From the NCBI RefSeq assembly GCF_038896935.1, contig NZ_JBANDC010000010.1:62001-126000 (forward strand): a stretch of DNA of 64,000 bases, in the 5' to 3' direction. This document shows, in pieces, positions 1 to 7,837 of the stretch. The stretch is from Collimonas rhizosphaerae (GTDB lineage: Bacteria > Pseudomonadota > Gammaproteobacteria > Burkholderiales > Burkholderiaceae_D). Below the pieces are notes generated by a model. It was not told the origin of the DNA. It made no database searches and was given only the letters and a program-made list of their open reading frames with translations. The position numbers were made by a program, and so were the translations under genes. Position 1 is the stretch's first letter. Every line of letters begins with the position of its first letter.

Positions 1-1
1 G

Positions 2-865
2 CGATATCCGGGCACCAAATTTGCGAAAACGCTCCAAGTAACAGCAAGTTGGGATGCGCAGCATCTAACCCTAAAGTGGGTCTCGGACATCGGCAATGAG
101 GGGCAGGCAGTTCTTTCCCGAACAACGGCCGGGACCGAGTCTGAATATGTTCAAAACCCAATAACGTGGGATGAATTCAAACGAATGGTAGCCGGGCTGG
201 AGCCGCGGAGATTTGTGTTTCGAGGTCAAAGCGATCAAAAACGACTACGAACAACGTATCACCGAACTGGCCGGGCAGATCTTACGAGATATGCATATCA
301 AGACATCCCCGCGCTTCATCAATACTTGAGCAGTCGTACGCGTCATTTCTTCAATTTGCAAGACCCCAAGGAATACGGCGCATTTTTACACTTGGCCCAA
401 CATCACGGCTACCCAACCCCATTGTTAGATTGGTCGTTCTCGCCGTATGTAGCGTCTTTTTTCGCGTATCGGTCCTCTCGAAATTCTCAAGCCGCGGTCG
501 CAGAAGAGACACAACGAGTGCGAATTTATAAATTTGATAAGCAGGCGTGGCAGGAGACATACGCCGAGGAAACAAAGCTCGACGCGTTGAAATTACATAT
601 ATCTGCCTATGAATTCCTGGCAATTGACAACGAACGAATGATTCCTCAGCAGGCGATGTCGATCTTAACAAACATTGATGACATCGAACGCTACATCCGT
701 ACGCGTGAGAACGACGGGACGCGTAAATATTTGGAGGTCTTTGACCTGTCCATTCGGGACCGCCCATCCATCATGCGGGAACTTAGCATGATGGGCGTAA
801 CGGCCGGGTCATTGTTTCCGGGGCTTGACGGAAGCTGTGAAGAATTAAAAGAGCGTTTTTTCTGA
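2..865 (+). CDS. FRG-domain protein, 5' end outside the window
   Basis: The frame is open from position 2 to the stop at 865, so the gene starts upstream of the window; the first internal ATG (185) is probably not the true start. The visible part has the FRG-domain hallmark RFVFRGQ, a downstream LAQHHGYPTPLLDWS block and a following SPYVASFFAY segment. FRG domains occur in proteins of uncertain activity and are common in mobile-element cargo; some are linked to toxin or defence functions, but nothing here proves that. It is convergent with the integrase and its last 21 bases overlap it. Its place outside the integrase suggests cargo at the left phage end. Confidence 0.8.
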   Translation, partial: RYPGTKFAKTLQVTASWDAQHLTLKWVSDIGNEGQAVLSRTTAGTESEYVQNPITWDEFKRMVAGLEPRRFVFRGQSDQKRLRTTYHRTGRADLTRYAYQDIPALHQYLSSRTRHFFNLQDPKEYGAFLHLAQHHGYPTPLLDWSFSPYVASFFAYRSSRNSQAAVAEETQRVRIYKFDKQAWQETYAEETKLDALKLHISAYEFLAIDNERMIPQQAMSILTNIDDIERYIRTRENDGTRKYLEVFDLSIRDRPSIMRELSMMGVTAGSLFPGLDGSCEELKERFF

Positions 866-1999
866 CTCTGCCAAAGTACAATTTAGCTGCGGCTTGCTTT
901 GAACATGTTCATGCTCCATCTTGACTCGATTGGGCTCTACTGTGCCTCGCCAGCGGCATTTTACATATATCTCTGTTGTCGTCACTGAGTCATGCCCGCA
1001 CAGCACTTGAATTTGCTCTAGTGGAATTCCGGACAGCCACATGTCGGTGGCTCCTTTCGCCTTTAAATCGTAAAAGCCGAACCCCGCGATCGGCTCCTTC
1101 CTCGACTTGCGTTGTTTGTTGTCTGGTGTTTTGCTTACATATCGACGCAACATTGCGCATAGGCCATCGTATGTATAAGGCTCACCATCCATGCGGTGAA
1201 TCAGTGTCATATCGGAATTTGCAGGCACTCCGTCCATACGCAAGTCTTTGATGATTGCGTCAATATCTGGCGTGATCGCTATATCGACGATTGCACCTGT
1301 CTTTCCCTGATCATTGCGAATGACTCGCCGCGTGCTACCGTCAGGTTCGCGTTTGACCACGATATTTTCTGCTGGCGTCCACTGAATGATGTCCTCCGGA
1401 CGCTGCAGTGTTCGATAGATGAGGTCCATGAGGCCGCGAACCTGGCGAACGGCTAGTTTGCGTACGCCATGAAATTCGTTGTGCTCGACGTATCGCTCCC
1501 TGGGGGTTTCTTTGTTCCGTCGAACACCGGAGCATGGGTTTACCTTGATGCTGCCTTCGCCCGTGCGAATTAGCCAGGTAAAGCAAGCCGACAGGCAGGC
1601 CTTCTCCCGGTTGGCGCGAACTGGGCGATCATTGTCGACACCGAGATCCAGGTACTGTGCGACGTGTTTAGGTTCGATTCCTGGAGGCGTCATCCTGCCA
1701 AAAAATGGTTTCAGAATTTCCACGTTCCGCTTGTAGTCCTCGTACGTGCGCGTCGCCAGGGTGTTTTTTGCAACTCGTTTCTCACAATGGACGATGAACG
1801 AATCTAGATAGTACGCCATCGTTCCATATGAACTGTCAGGATCGTTGTATAGATTTCCTTTCCGTTTTGCTTCGGCCAGATCTGTGCCTAGCCGTTCCCA
1901 TGTTTTATCGCGATGGACATAGTAGAGGGCACCATGTTTTGCGTATACCCTATCCGGGAGACCCAGTGGGTTATTGCTTCGTTTGCGGCCTGTTGTCAT
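845..1999 (-). CDS. int: Phage tyrosine recombinase (integrase)
   Basis: A 384-aa protein of typical phage integrase length. The N-terminal third looks like the arm/core-binding part. The C-terminal catalytic half has the box I arginine in LQRPEDIIQW, a lysine in DQGKTG, and the terminal LCGHDSVTTTEIYVK block with the box II histidine and the nucleophilic tyrosine. The middle H-x-x-R motif reads YDLKAK, so the usual His and Arg are replaced; this variant seems to characterise a phage integrase subfamily rather than being a defect. It is the last gene of the leftward early operon, downstream of a DUF4224 protein, and would catalyse integration and excision, probably at tRNA-Asn. Confidence 0.93.
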   Translation of the reverse strand: MTTGRKRSNNPLGLPDRVYAKHGALYYVHRDKTWERLGTDLAEAKRKGNLYNDPDSSYGTMAYYLDSFIVHCEKRVAKNTLATRTYEDYKRNVEILKPFFGRMTPPGIEPKHVAQYLDLGVDNDRPVRANREKACLSACFTWLIRTGEGSIKVNPCSGVRRNKETPRERYVEHNEFHGVRKLAVRQVRGLMDLIYRTLQRPEDIIQWTPAENIVVKREPDGSTRRVIRNDQGKTGAIVDIAITPDIDAIIKDLRMDGVPANSDMTLIHRMDGEPYTYDGLCAMLRRYVSKTPDNKQRKSRKEPIAGFGFYDLKAKGATDMWLSGIPLEQIQVLCGHDSVTTTEIYVKCRWRGTVEPNRVKMEHEHVQSKPQLNCTLAESEKTLF

Positions 2000-2002
2000 A
2001 TT

Positions 2003-2287
2003 CTATGCTTTTTGCTGAGACAATTTTTGTTGCGTTCGTTTGCTGAGACTCTTGAGATACCCGGCTACGTCTGGTGCTTCACCATGCGGCTGAGTTCGGG
2101 TCGTCGTTGCAATGCCGCCCGTAACTGCGTCGAAGTTCGAGCGAGTGATTAGTGGCATCCCGTTGGGCCGGACCGTGACGTCGAAGCCGCTATTTCTAAA
2201 CCAGCGTACGATCGCAGCTGGTTGACGCAGTGGGGCGACAATTTCCCGAATTTCCGCCTCGGTAAGATATGGAGGTGGAATTTTCAT
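2003..2287 (-). CDS. DUF4224 protein, putative excisionase
   Basis: A 94-aa protein whose first 55 residues match the DUF4224 pattern: YLTEAEIREI, then QPAAIVRWFRNSGF, then a short basic segment with RPNGMPLI. Members usually sit directly upstream of phage integrases and are thought to help recombination directionality. The stop is 3 bases before the integrase start and the start overlaps the upstream gene by 4 bases, so it is translated in series. The excisionase role is inferred from position and family, not from a recognised Xis fold. Confidence 0.75.
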   Translation of the reverse strand: MKIPPPYLTEAEIREIVAPLRQPAAIVRWFRNSGFDVTVRPNGMPLITRSNFDAVTGGIATTTRTQPHGEAPDVAGYLKSLSKRTQQKLSQQKA

Positions 2288-2493
2288 TTCCCGACCTCGC
2301 AGATGTTTTTTGTGACAGCCCCCTCGTTGTCGATAGGTGAATCGAAAGTGAAACTTTGATCAAGGCAAGTATCACGTCGCTCGTGCGTGCGCCGAAAGAT
2401 TTCCCGTTCAATCTCCACCAGCTCCGTGTAACTAGGCAGGCCGCGTTCGCCAGCGCGGTACTGGGCAAGTATTTCTGATAGCGCGAGGCTCAT
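2284..2493 (-). CDS. Hypothetical early phage protein
   Basis: A 69-aa ORF linked to both neighbours by 4-base start/stop overlaps, which supports translation as part of the operon. The sequence has a short charged helix (TELVEIEREIFRRTHERRD) and no motif I recognise. No signal peptide or membrane segment. Function unknown. Confidence 0.6.
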   Translation of the reverse strand: MSLALSEILAQYRAGERGLPSYTELVEIEREIFRRTHERRDTCLDQSFTFDSPIDNEGAVTKNICEVGK

Positions 2494-2756
2494 GCTGATT
2501 CCTTATTGTTGTCGTTTCGACAGAACAGCATCATTGCGAAGTTGCCGACATCCACTGGATCACCCTTAGCCACTGCGCGAAGAAGCAATTCATTCAGCGT
2601 CGCGTCGCGGAGCGTGCTGATGTCATGCCATCCGCCGAAGCCCTGTAGACGCTTCTTAGCGAGTTTCTCTTTCATCGCCTTAGCGAAAAGGTCAACCGCG
2701 TGGTCATCCAGCAGCTGTACCTCATCGACCCGGTTGTTTTGTTGTGTGGTGCTCAC
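2490..2756 (-). CDS. Small conserved phage protein with KGDPVDVGNFAMM signature
   Basis: An 88-aa soluble protein. The pattern AMKEKLAKKR..G.GGW, followed by a helical block and KGDPVDVGNFAMMLFCR, resembles a small protein found in many tailed-phage early regions, often near nucleotide-metabolism genes. I recognise the pattern but not a proven function. It overlaps the ThiF gene upstream by 4 bases and the downstream gene by 4 bases, within the leftward early operon. Confidence 0.65.
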   Translation of the reverse strand: MSTTQQNNRVDEVQLLDDHAVDLFAKAMKEKLAKKRLQGFGGWHDISTLRDATLNELLLRAVAKGDPVDVGNFAMMLFCRNDNNKESA

Positions 2757-3499
2757 TGAGACTCCTTAACGAGTAACGGCCGGCTGCTGCCTGTCCGTAG
2801 GTTGACGAATGCGCCGTGCCAGCTAAGCTGGCCGTAGCGGAAAAACTCCCACAAGATGGCCAGCGCCGGCGTCACGACGGCTTGGTTGATAAAAAGCTCC
2901 TGGCGCTCCAGCGCCTCGGCCAGGCCGCAACTAGGCGTATCGTCTTCTGGCACAGTGATATCTATCAGCTCTGGAAGTAGTTGATAGGGATCCGGTAAAG
3001 GCACATGGCCGGCTGGAGATTTTTTAGGCTGACGGTTCTGTCCACCCCATTCGCCGAAGATTGCCTGGCCGTCAGCTGCTCTGTTGCCGACATCCAAAAC
3101 ATACGAGTGATGCCAGTCGGACTGATAGTCTTCATAAATAAGACGGCGGGCGGCGGCACTATCGACGCAGAGAACGAGTAGCTCTGGCTCAACGTTGCCC
3201 TCGAAGCGAACAGGTTCAGATTTCCATGTCGTGCCAAAAAAATGATTGACTCGGGACATCAATACGGCCGCTTTGCTCTGGCCGACATCGGCACGGCTAA
3301 ACAGCTGGCGACCGATATTGGCCTCGCTGACAACGTCGTCGTCGTACGCGGTGACATGCAAGCCTGGATGGCCAAGCGCGACGAGAGCGTGATTCAGCCT
3401 GGCCAGCCCGGTCAACATCTGTGAACCATTACCGCCGCAGCCGGCAAGGACGATGCCGACTTGGTGATCGAGAAAGCCTGATGGCGTAAAGTGCGGCAT
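2753..3499 (-). CDS. PRTRC system ThiF family (E1-like) protein
   Basis: A 248-aa protein with the ThiF/MoeB/E1 nucleotide-binding loop near residues 14-25 (VGIVLAGCGGNGSQ), an acidic strand (AYDDDVVSEANIGRQLF, the usual D-x-V plus N-x-x-R-Q region) and a later SCGLAEALERQELFINQ block typical of PRTRC ThiF proteins. Family members activate a C-terminal carboxylate by adenylation. The order ThiF-A-B-F-C-E is the PRTRC cassette (ParB-related, ThiF-related cassette), which is better known from plasmids and integrative elements. It lies 2 bases downstream of protein A. The substrate is unknown; the cysteine in SCGL is a possible thiol carrier. Confidence 0.88.
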   Translation of the reverse strand: MPHFTPSGFLDHQVGIVLAGCGGNGSQMLTGLARLNHALVALGHPGLHVTAYDDDVVSEANIGRQLFSRADVGQSKAAVLMSRVNHFFGTTWKSEPVRFEGNVEPELLVLCVDSAAARRLIYEDYQSDWHHSYVLDVGNRAADGQAIFGEWGGQNRQPKKSPAGHVPLPDPYQLLPELIDITVPEDDTPSCGLAEALERQELFINQAVVTPALAILWEFFRYGQLSWHGAFVNLRTGSSRPLLVKESQ

Positions 3500-3501
3500 G
3501 G

Positions 3502-4290
3502 TTACAGCGCCTCCAGTCCGGCAAACACTTTGTCGGCGGGAACAGGGATGGGCAAGTACAGGCCTAATAGGCAGAGTCGGACCGCGATGCTCGGCTGGAC
3601 TTTGTCGAGGTCGCCAATCACTGCGGAAAGTTTCACGCTGCCGGCGTCGTCCTGGTTGTCCGTGTCACTGAAAAATGCCGGCGCCGCGCCGTGACTGTGG
3701 ATATCGACGGCAAGCGATTCGTGATCCATTAGCGCGCGTGCTTCGTACGTCAATGAGCCAGGCGTGGCATGAGAGATGGCGACGTTTAGATCCGACAAGG
3801 TTTTATCCGTCTGATTCCAGACCAACATGTCAGCATGTTCGTTGGGTAATTCACGGATGGCGGATGCCGCAAATTGCTGAATTTGGGGGACGATGTGACT
3901 GATGCGGCCGAACGCCAGTTGTGTGCAGGGTTCAATTTCGCCGAAGGGCATAGTCACGGCTGTTTGTTCGACTAAGCGGTGCACTACGTAGAGCCACGGC
4001 CGGCGGACTTCGAGATACATACCGTCGGCAGCCAACAAGAAGCGGTGGCCATTGTTCGCCAATGGAGAAAATGCGGAATACTTGGGTACTACGGCGACTG
4101 GTGCCAGCGACAAGAGGGAGGTATCACCGAGAAACATGTCGTCATCATCGGGAGTGTTCGAATCAATCGCCAGAATTTGCGGCCGGCGGGAATAGGCGCG
4201 CTGTTCGATCGCATCCTCAAGCGACGAGACGTTTGTAGCGATCGCGTCAAAGTGGTTTTGCATGTTGATCAGGAATTGTTGGCCGTTCAT
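3502..4290 (-). CDS. PRTRC system protein A (JAB/JAMM-like)
   Basis: A 262-aa protein. Around residues 195-215 it has DIHSHGAAPAFFSDTDNQDD, which fits the JAMM metalloprotease motif H-x-H-x7-S-x2-D used by JAB-family deubiquitinase-like enzymes. An acidic stretch (DDDDMFLGD) precedes the domain. PRTRC protein A is the JAB-domain member of these cassettes. It overlaps protein B by 4 bases and ends 2 bases before ThiF. A peptidase that removes a ubiquitin-like modifier would suit an E1-like partner; that pairing is inference. Confidence 0.85.
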   Translation of the reverse strand: MNGQQFLINMQNHFDAIATNVSSLEDAIEQRAYSRRPQILAIDSNTPDDDDMFLGDTSLLSLAPVAVVPKYSAFSPLANNGHRFLLAADGMYLEVRRPWLYVVHRLVEQTAVTMPFGEIEPCTQLAFGRISHIVPQIQQFAASAIRELPNEHADMLVWNQTDKTLSDLNVAISHATPGSLTYEARALMDHESLAVDIHSHGAAPAFFSDTDNQDDAGSVKLSAVIGDLDKVQPSIAVRLCLLGLYLPIPVPADKVFAGLEAL

Positions 4291-5030
4291 CGTGATTTCT
4301 CCGTCGTGGCGCGCGCAATAAACTGCGCAATGGTTTCTTTGGTAGGCTGCAATATGTCGGCGGTTAGCAATATCTGCTCCGGGTCGCGCAGCTGAGCGGA
4401 CCAGAGCGCGGTCGCGTCGCCGGGATACTTGACCAGCTTGGTTTGATTGGGATGAGTGAAATTGCTGCGGAAGAAGGCATTTTCATATGCCTTGATCGCG
4501 TCCGGCGAGGTGTGGCTAGGCAGGCCGACATTCCCGGTGCAGATCTCGTTGCCGTCCCATACATTGAAGTAGGGGGCTTTGTATAGCTTGGTCGTGGCGA
4601 GCGGCCGCTTGTTGTCAGCCAAGGCGGCGATATACCATGCATCGTTCGCCACGAGGAAGAATAACGGAGGATGTGTGACGACAGCAGACACGCTGCCGAT
4701 GGCCGGGTCCGTCGACTTAAACCAGACGCGCCGGGCCTGCGACGGTAACCACCAGGCGATGGCGTTAGGCGCGGTGTATAGCAGCCGCTCGGGAATCATG
4801 CCGGTAAATGAAGTCGCGTCGGAGACAGCCGCGGCAAATGCGGCGAGTGCTGACTTGCTCGCAGGAATGCCGGCCCCAAGCAGGCGGCGCTCCGGTTGCT
4901 CTGGATGGGTATCGATAGCATGGACCGTTGCATACACGTCACCGCGGCCGGACGAATAGAGCAGGATGGCCGACTGTAGGCTGAGCGATGTGGCATCAGG
5001 TTCGATAATTTTGACTGGCGCCGCACTCAT
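4287..5030 (-). CDS. PRTRC system protein B (possible E2-like fold)
   Basis: A 247-aa protein in the PRTRC B position, between F and A, with 4-base overlaps on both sides. The second half has THPPLFFLV, then LYKAPYFNVW and GNEICTGNVGLP. A hydrophobic His-Pro-Pro strand followed by a single Cys in a loop looks like ubiquitin-conjugating (E2) enzymes, and an E2-like assignment for this family has been proposed in comparative genomics as I recall it. There is no membrane segment. The family call rests on context and sequence style; the E2 role is inference. Confidence 0.8.
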   Translation of the reverse strand: MSAAPVKIIEPDATSLSLQSAILLYSSGRGDVYATVHAIDTHPEQPERRLLGAGIPASKSALAAFAAAVSDATSFTGMIPERLLYTAPNAIAWWLPSQARRVWFKSTDPAIGSVSAVVTHPPLFFLVANDAWYIAALADNKRPLATTKLYKAPYFNVWDGNEICTGNVGLPSHTSPDAIKAYENAFFRSNFTHPNQTKLVKYPGDATALWSAQLRDPEQILLTADILQPTKETIAQFIARATTEKSR

Positions 5031-6049
5031 GTTGGATCTCCGGCAGAGGCGGGAGTGCTGATCAACAAGAGCAAGTCTTCGGCCGCTTTCGCCATCAGCA
5101 GCATCGCTTCAACGTTACTGAAGTATGTGTGAACTGCCTGCGGTGTCGTCGATACGTTGGTTGCCGCAACACATTCCATATATTCGCCGGATTCGTAGGC
5201 GCCGTGCATGTAGTCATCGAGGATGCGCACCAGGCTGTCGGCGTCGTTCCAGCGCAGGAAAAGACATGCCTCAGTCGCGTCGGCCTGGACGTCAACAGCG
5301 AACGACCAAGGCTCGATAGAAAAACTGGATGAGTGTGCCAGTGCGTGAATGCGGTCGCACGCCGCAATGACGTCTTTACCTAACGTGCTGCAAGCAGCAC
5401 GTTCTAGATGTTTGCGTCGACAGACGCGTTTTGCCGCAGGCAACCAATCGGGCATGCCGTTCAGCAGCTCTGCCCGTGTAACCAAGGATTCCTTGCCGAC
5501 GTCATCGAGGAACTCCTCACGCGAGGCGTATTCGCCGCAGCCAATGTTATCCTCGAACCAGCCATTCTCATCTGCATTGCCTCCCCAATAGGCCGATTCC
5601 GCCATTCTCATGACATTGATGGGCGACCATACTTCAGGCAAGTAGCTCAGGCTATCGTACAAGACCGCGACTACCGTCTGCCCGAACCCAGTGCATTCGG
5701 CTTCGAGTTCCTCCACGCGTAGCGCCAGCGTGCGTTGGGGTATATCGCCTTTTTGCACCGAAATACAAAACACAGGCGTATTTCGGTCGAATTGATAATG
5801 CTCGACAATCTGTATATGCAAATTCCATTTGAACAGCCGCAGTGGGGCGGTCATCTCGCGCCACCAACGAGTCAGCACGGTTTCTACCAGGGTTTTTTCG
5901 TCGTCATTGCCATGCAGATCGTCTTCGCGGATAAGGCCGGCCCGCAGCATTGCAAGTGCCAACGGCCCTGAAATACGACTGTTTCCATCCGTCCGGAAGC
6001 TGGTGGGCAAGTCTGCCGGCAGGAGCGGTAAAGCCGAGGCGGTCATCAT
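5027..6049 (-). CDS. PRTRC system protein F
   Basis: A 340-aa soluble protein without recognisable catalytic motifs. Length, position next to B, and the N-terminal pattern (LPLLPADLPTSF, GPLALAMLRAG) fit PRTRC protein F. It is mostly helical and rich in W, E and D in the first half, with several cysteines in the centre (CGEY, KRVCRRKHLERAACS). Start and stop overlap neighbouring genes by 4 bases each. Function unknown in any PRTRC system I know of. Confidence 0.75.
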   Translation of the reverse strand: MMTASALPLLPADLPTSFRTDGNSRISGPLALAMLRAGLIREDDLHGNDDEKTLVETVLTRWWREMTAPLRLFKWNLHIQIVEHYQFDRNTPVFCISVQKGDIPQRTLALRVEELEAECTGFGQTVVAVLYDSLSYLPEVWSPINVMRMAESAYWGGNADENGWFEDNIGCGEYASREEFLDDVGKESLVTRAELLNGMPDWLPAAKRVCRRKHLERAACSTLGKDVIAACDRIHALAHSSSFSIEPWSFAVDVQADATEACLFLRWNDADSLVRILDDYMHGAYESGEYMECVAATNVSTTPQAVHTYFSNVEAMLLMAKAAEDLLLLISTPASAGDPT

Positions 6050-6282
6050 GGCAGCACCATCATGAAAGTTGATGGTGCGAACCAGGCTTCATCCTGGCGC
6101 TTGCCAGTGCGATGGATGAGTCGATCTGTGGCCAGGGTGACGACACCGTTCATGGCAACGCTGGGCAACACATTATTGGCAGCGGTCGACCGCAGGTTGC
6201 CGGTCTCCTCCAGAGTACGGATGGCGTCACGACAGCCCGGGCCGAGATCAACCGCAGCGGGCATCGATTTACCGCGCTTCAT
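6046..6282 (-). CDS. Hypothetical protein inside the PRTRC cassette
   Basis: A 78-aa ORF between F and C, coupled to both by 4-base overlaps. The sequence starts MKRGKSMPAAVDLGPGCRD, carries a central SVAMNGVVTLATDRL strand-like region and ends in a hydrophobic MMVLP. I do not recognise a family. Tight coupling makes a real gene likely, and its place suggests an accessory part of the PRTRC system. It does not look like PRTRC D (an actin-like protein), which I do not find in the window. Confidence 0.6.
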   Translation of the reverse strand: MKRGKSMPAAVDLGPGCRDAIRTLEETGNLRSTAANNVLPSVAMNGVVTLATDRLIHRTGKRQDEAWFAPSTFMMVLP

Positions 6283-6668
6283 GCCTGTGCTCCCGCCGTT
6301 TCTCGGCTGCAGTAACGAATATGCAACGCAATCACTGACATGGTTTCGTCGAGGTCTAGCGAGGATTTTTCTTGCAGGGCGCGGACGAACACCGCTTCAT
6401 GTTCCTCCAACCAGTTGATCTGCACCAGCGTGGCCAGATCGGCGATCATATAGTCCAAGTTTTTTCCGCCCTTGGTGCCTACTGCGCGCCGGAATGAATA
6501 CACGGTCTTGTTGCCGACCACATCGGGGCCTTCGATGTCGGCACTGATGATTTCAGGGTACACAGTCGAGAAAAAATCCCGCACCTGCATGAGTGTGAAC
6601 TGTGGATTCGGATCAGCAAGTTTGACGCTGTTGTATTTGAACTCTCGTTGCAATTCTTGAATTTGCAT
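6279..6668 (-). CDS. PRTRC system protein C with C-terminal extension
   Basis: A 129-aa protein. The first ~68 residues fit PRTRC protein C: REFKYNSVKLADPNP, MQVRDFFSTVYPEI, then IEGPDVV and YSFRRAVGTKG. PRTRC C is a small beta-rich protein, usually about 70-80 aa, considered ubiquitin-like in fold. Here ~60 extra residues follow (NLDYMIADLATLVQINW onward), ending RYCSRETAGAQA. The extension is probably helical and may be a fused partner. It does not end in Gly-Gly, so if it is a modifier it would need processing or acts uncoupled. It lies 9 bases after E. Confidence 0.82.
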   Translation of the reverse strand: MQIQELQREFKYNSVKLADPNPQFTLMQVRDFFSTVYPEIISADIEGPDVVGNKTVYSFRRAVGTKGGKNLDYMIADLATLVQINWLEEHEAVFVRALQEKSSLDLDETMSVIALHIRYCSRETAGAQA

Positions 6669-6677
6669 GACGCTTCC

Positions 6678-7307
6678 TTAGAATAGATCGATGGTGAATT
6701 TGTCGTCGGGAGGACCTTGGGTCGCGGATTCTGCCGGCACCACTGGATCTCCTGGAGCATCTGGCGGCATTGCATTGCTGTCGGCCGCACGCGGGGGCAT
6801 GGCGTTAGGTTCTGCGGATTGAGTGGTACTGATAAACACCCCAGTTGGGGATGGCGTGCTACCTGATCCGACCAGATCACCCGGTGTGACATCGGAAGTG
6901 GATGTGCCGTTTGGCGTCGCCGAAGGCGTGCCCTGTGCCGTAACTTCAGGTTCTGCGTGCGGCTTAGCTGTCTTGGCGACTTTGGCCGCCTGTTTTGGCG
7001 TCAGTGGCTTGGTTGTCTTCGTTGCGGCTGGCTTCTTGGCTCTATCGTTGTTTTCATCGCTGGCGGCAGCTGCGGCCTCTACCTGCTCGATCAAAGAACG
7101 GCGCGGCACCTGCCAGGCGTTCAAGGCTTCCACGAAACCGGCATCCAGTTCCGCCGGTGTGGCCACAAGCGAGATGGGATGCAGCGGCTGGTCAGCATCT
7201 TTGCCGGTAATGGTGGGGGTAATGCTGACGCGCAGTAGTTCGCCTTCTGCCGCGACGACGATCAACAGTGTGGCTTTCTGCGTAAGTGCTTGTAATGCTG
7301 AGAACAT
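6678..7307 (-). CDS. PRTRC system protein E
   Basis: A 209-aa protein at the upstream end of the PRTRC block. The N-terminal ~95 residues form the conserved part (MFSALQALTQKATLLIVVA, RVSITPTI, HPISLVATPAELDAGFVEAL). The rest is low-complexity, rich in Pro, Ala, Thr and Lys, with short repeats (DSNAMPP/EPNAMPP), and ends FTIDLF. This architecture of a small domain plus disordered tail is usual for PRTRC E. Function unknown. Confidence 0.8.
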   Translation of the reverse strand: MFSALQALTQKATLLIVVAAEGELLRVSITPTITGKDADQPLHPISLVATPAELDAGFVEALNAWQVPRRSLIEQVEAAAAASDENNDRAKKPAATKTTKPLTPKQAAKVAKTAKPHAEPEVTAQGTPSATPNGTSTSDVTPGDLVGSGSTPSPTGVFISTTQSAEPNAMPPRAADSNAMPPDAPGDPVVPAESATQGPPDDKFTIDLF

Positions 7308-7331
7308 AGCGGTCCTTTGCGTGGTGAAAAA

Positions 7332-7613
7332 TCAGATAGTCGAGAAGGGCTGGTGGAGCCTGTGGCGCTTTGCCCATGAAAGGCAATCGGCCTCGGTGGG
7401 ATAGCTGCTTTGCATGCCGATCAGGGCGTCCTGCAGGAAAATGCGATAGTGCGTCATTGGCGTACCAGGCAGCGGTTGGCGCTGGACTCGAAAGGCGCCG
7501 ATGGAGATCGGCGAATAATCCTTGTACTCCCTGGGGTCGTGCGGACTATAAGTACGGACGGCCAGGGTCGTTCCCTCGCGATATTGCGAGGGGAAAAGTG
7601 GTGGTTTGGTCAT
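7332..7613 (-). CDS. Hypothetical early phage protein
   Basis: A 93-aa basic, soluble protein with a Tyr/Pro-rich N-terminus (TYSPHDPREYKDYSP) and a C-terminal SYPTEADCLSWAKRH segment. It overlaps the upstream gene by 4 bases and precedes PRTRC E by 24 bases. No family recognised. Confidence 0.6.
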   Translation of the reverse strand: MTKPPLFPSQYREGTTLAVRTYSPHDPREYKDYSPISIGAFRVQRQPLPGTPMTHYRIFLQDALIGMQSSYPTEADCLSWAKRHRLHQPFSTI

Positions 7614-7828
7614 AGGTCGAAAAGGTCGTTAGCTTGTGCACGCTTCCGGTCAAAGCGCTGTTGATCGATGAGTTGCTGGTGGCGGCGCTGGTTGCTGACC
7701 GCCTTGTTGCGAATGGCAATGGCGAGGGCCGGTACTGCCATGGCTTCTTTGAAAGATTTGCCGACGATTGCGCATTCACGCCATGCGCGCTGCAATTCGG
7801 CGTCTGGGATGGTGTGATTGATCGTCAT
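7610..7828 (-). CDS. Hypothetical early phage protein
   Basis: A 72-aa, probably helical, basic protein (ELQRAWRECAIVGKSFKEAM, then RRHQQLIDQQRFDRKRAQA). The glutamine/arginine-rich C-terminal helix could bind nucleic acid or oligomerise, but there is no recognised domain. It is coupled to the downstream gene by a 4-base overlap. Confidence 0.6.
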   Translation of the reverse strand: MTINHTIPDAELQRAWRECAIVGKSFKEAMAVPALAIAIRNKAVSNQRRHQQLIDQQRFDRKRAQANDLFDL

Positions 7829-7837
7829 GAAAGTTGC

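Noticed and set aside
1..2300. Left copy of the tRNA-Asn 3' end
   Set aside because: No match to GGCTCCCCGACCTGGACTCG or its reverse complement seen; the left site is probably outside the window.
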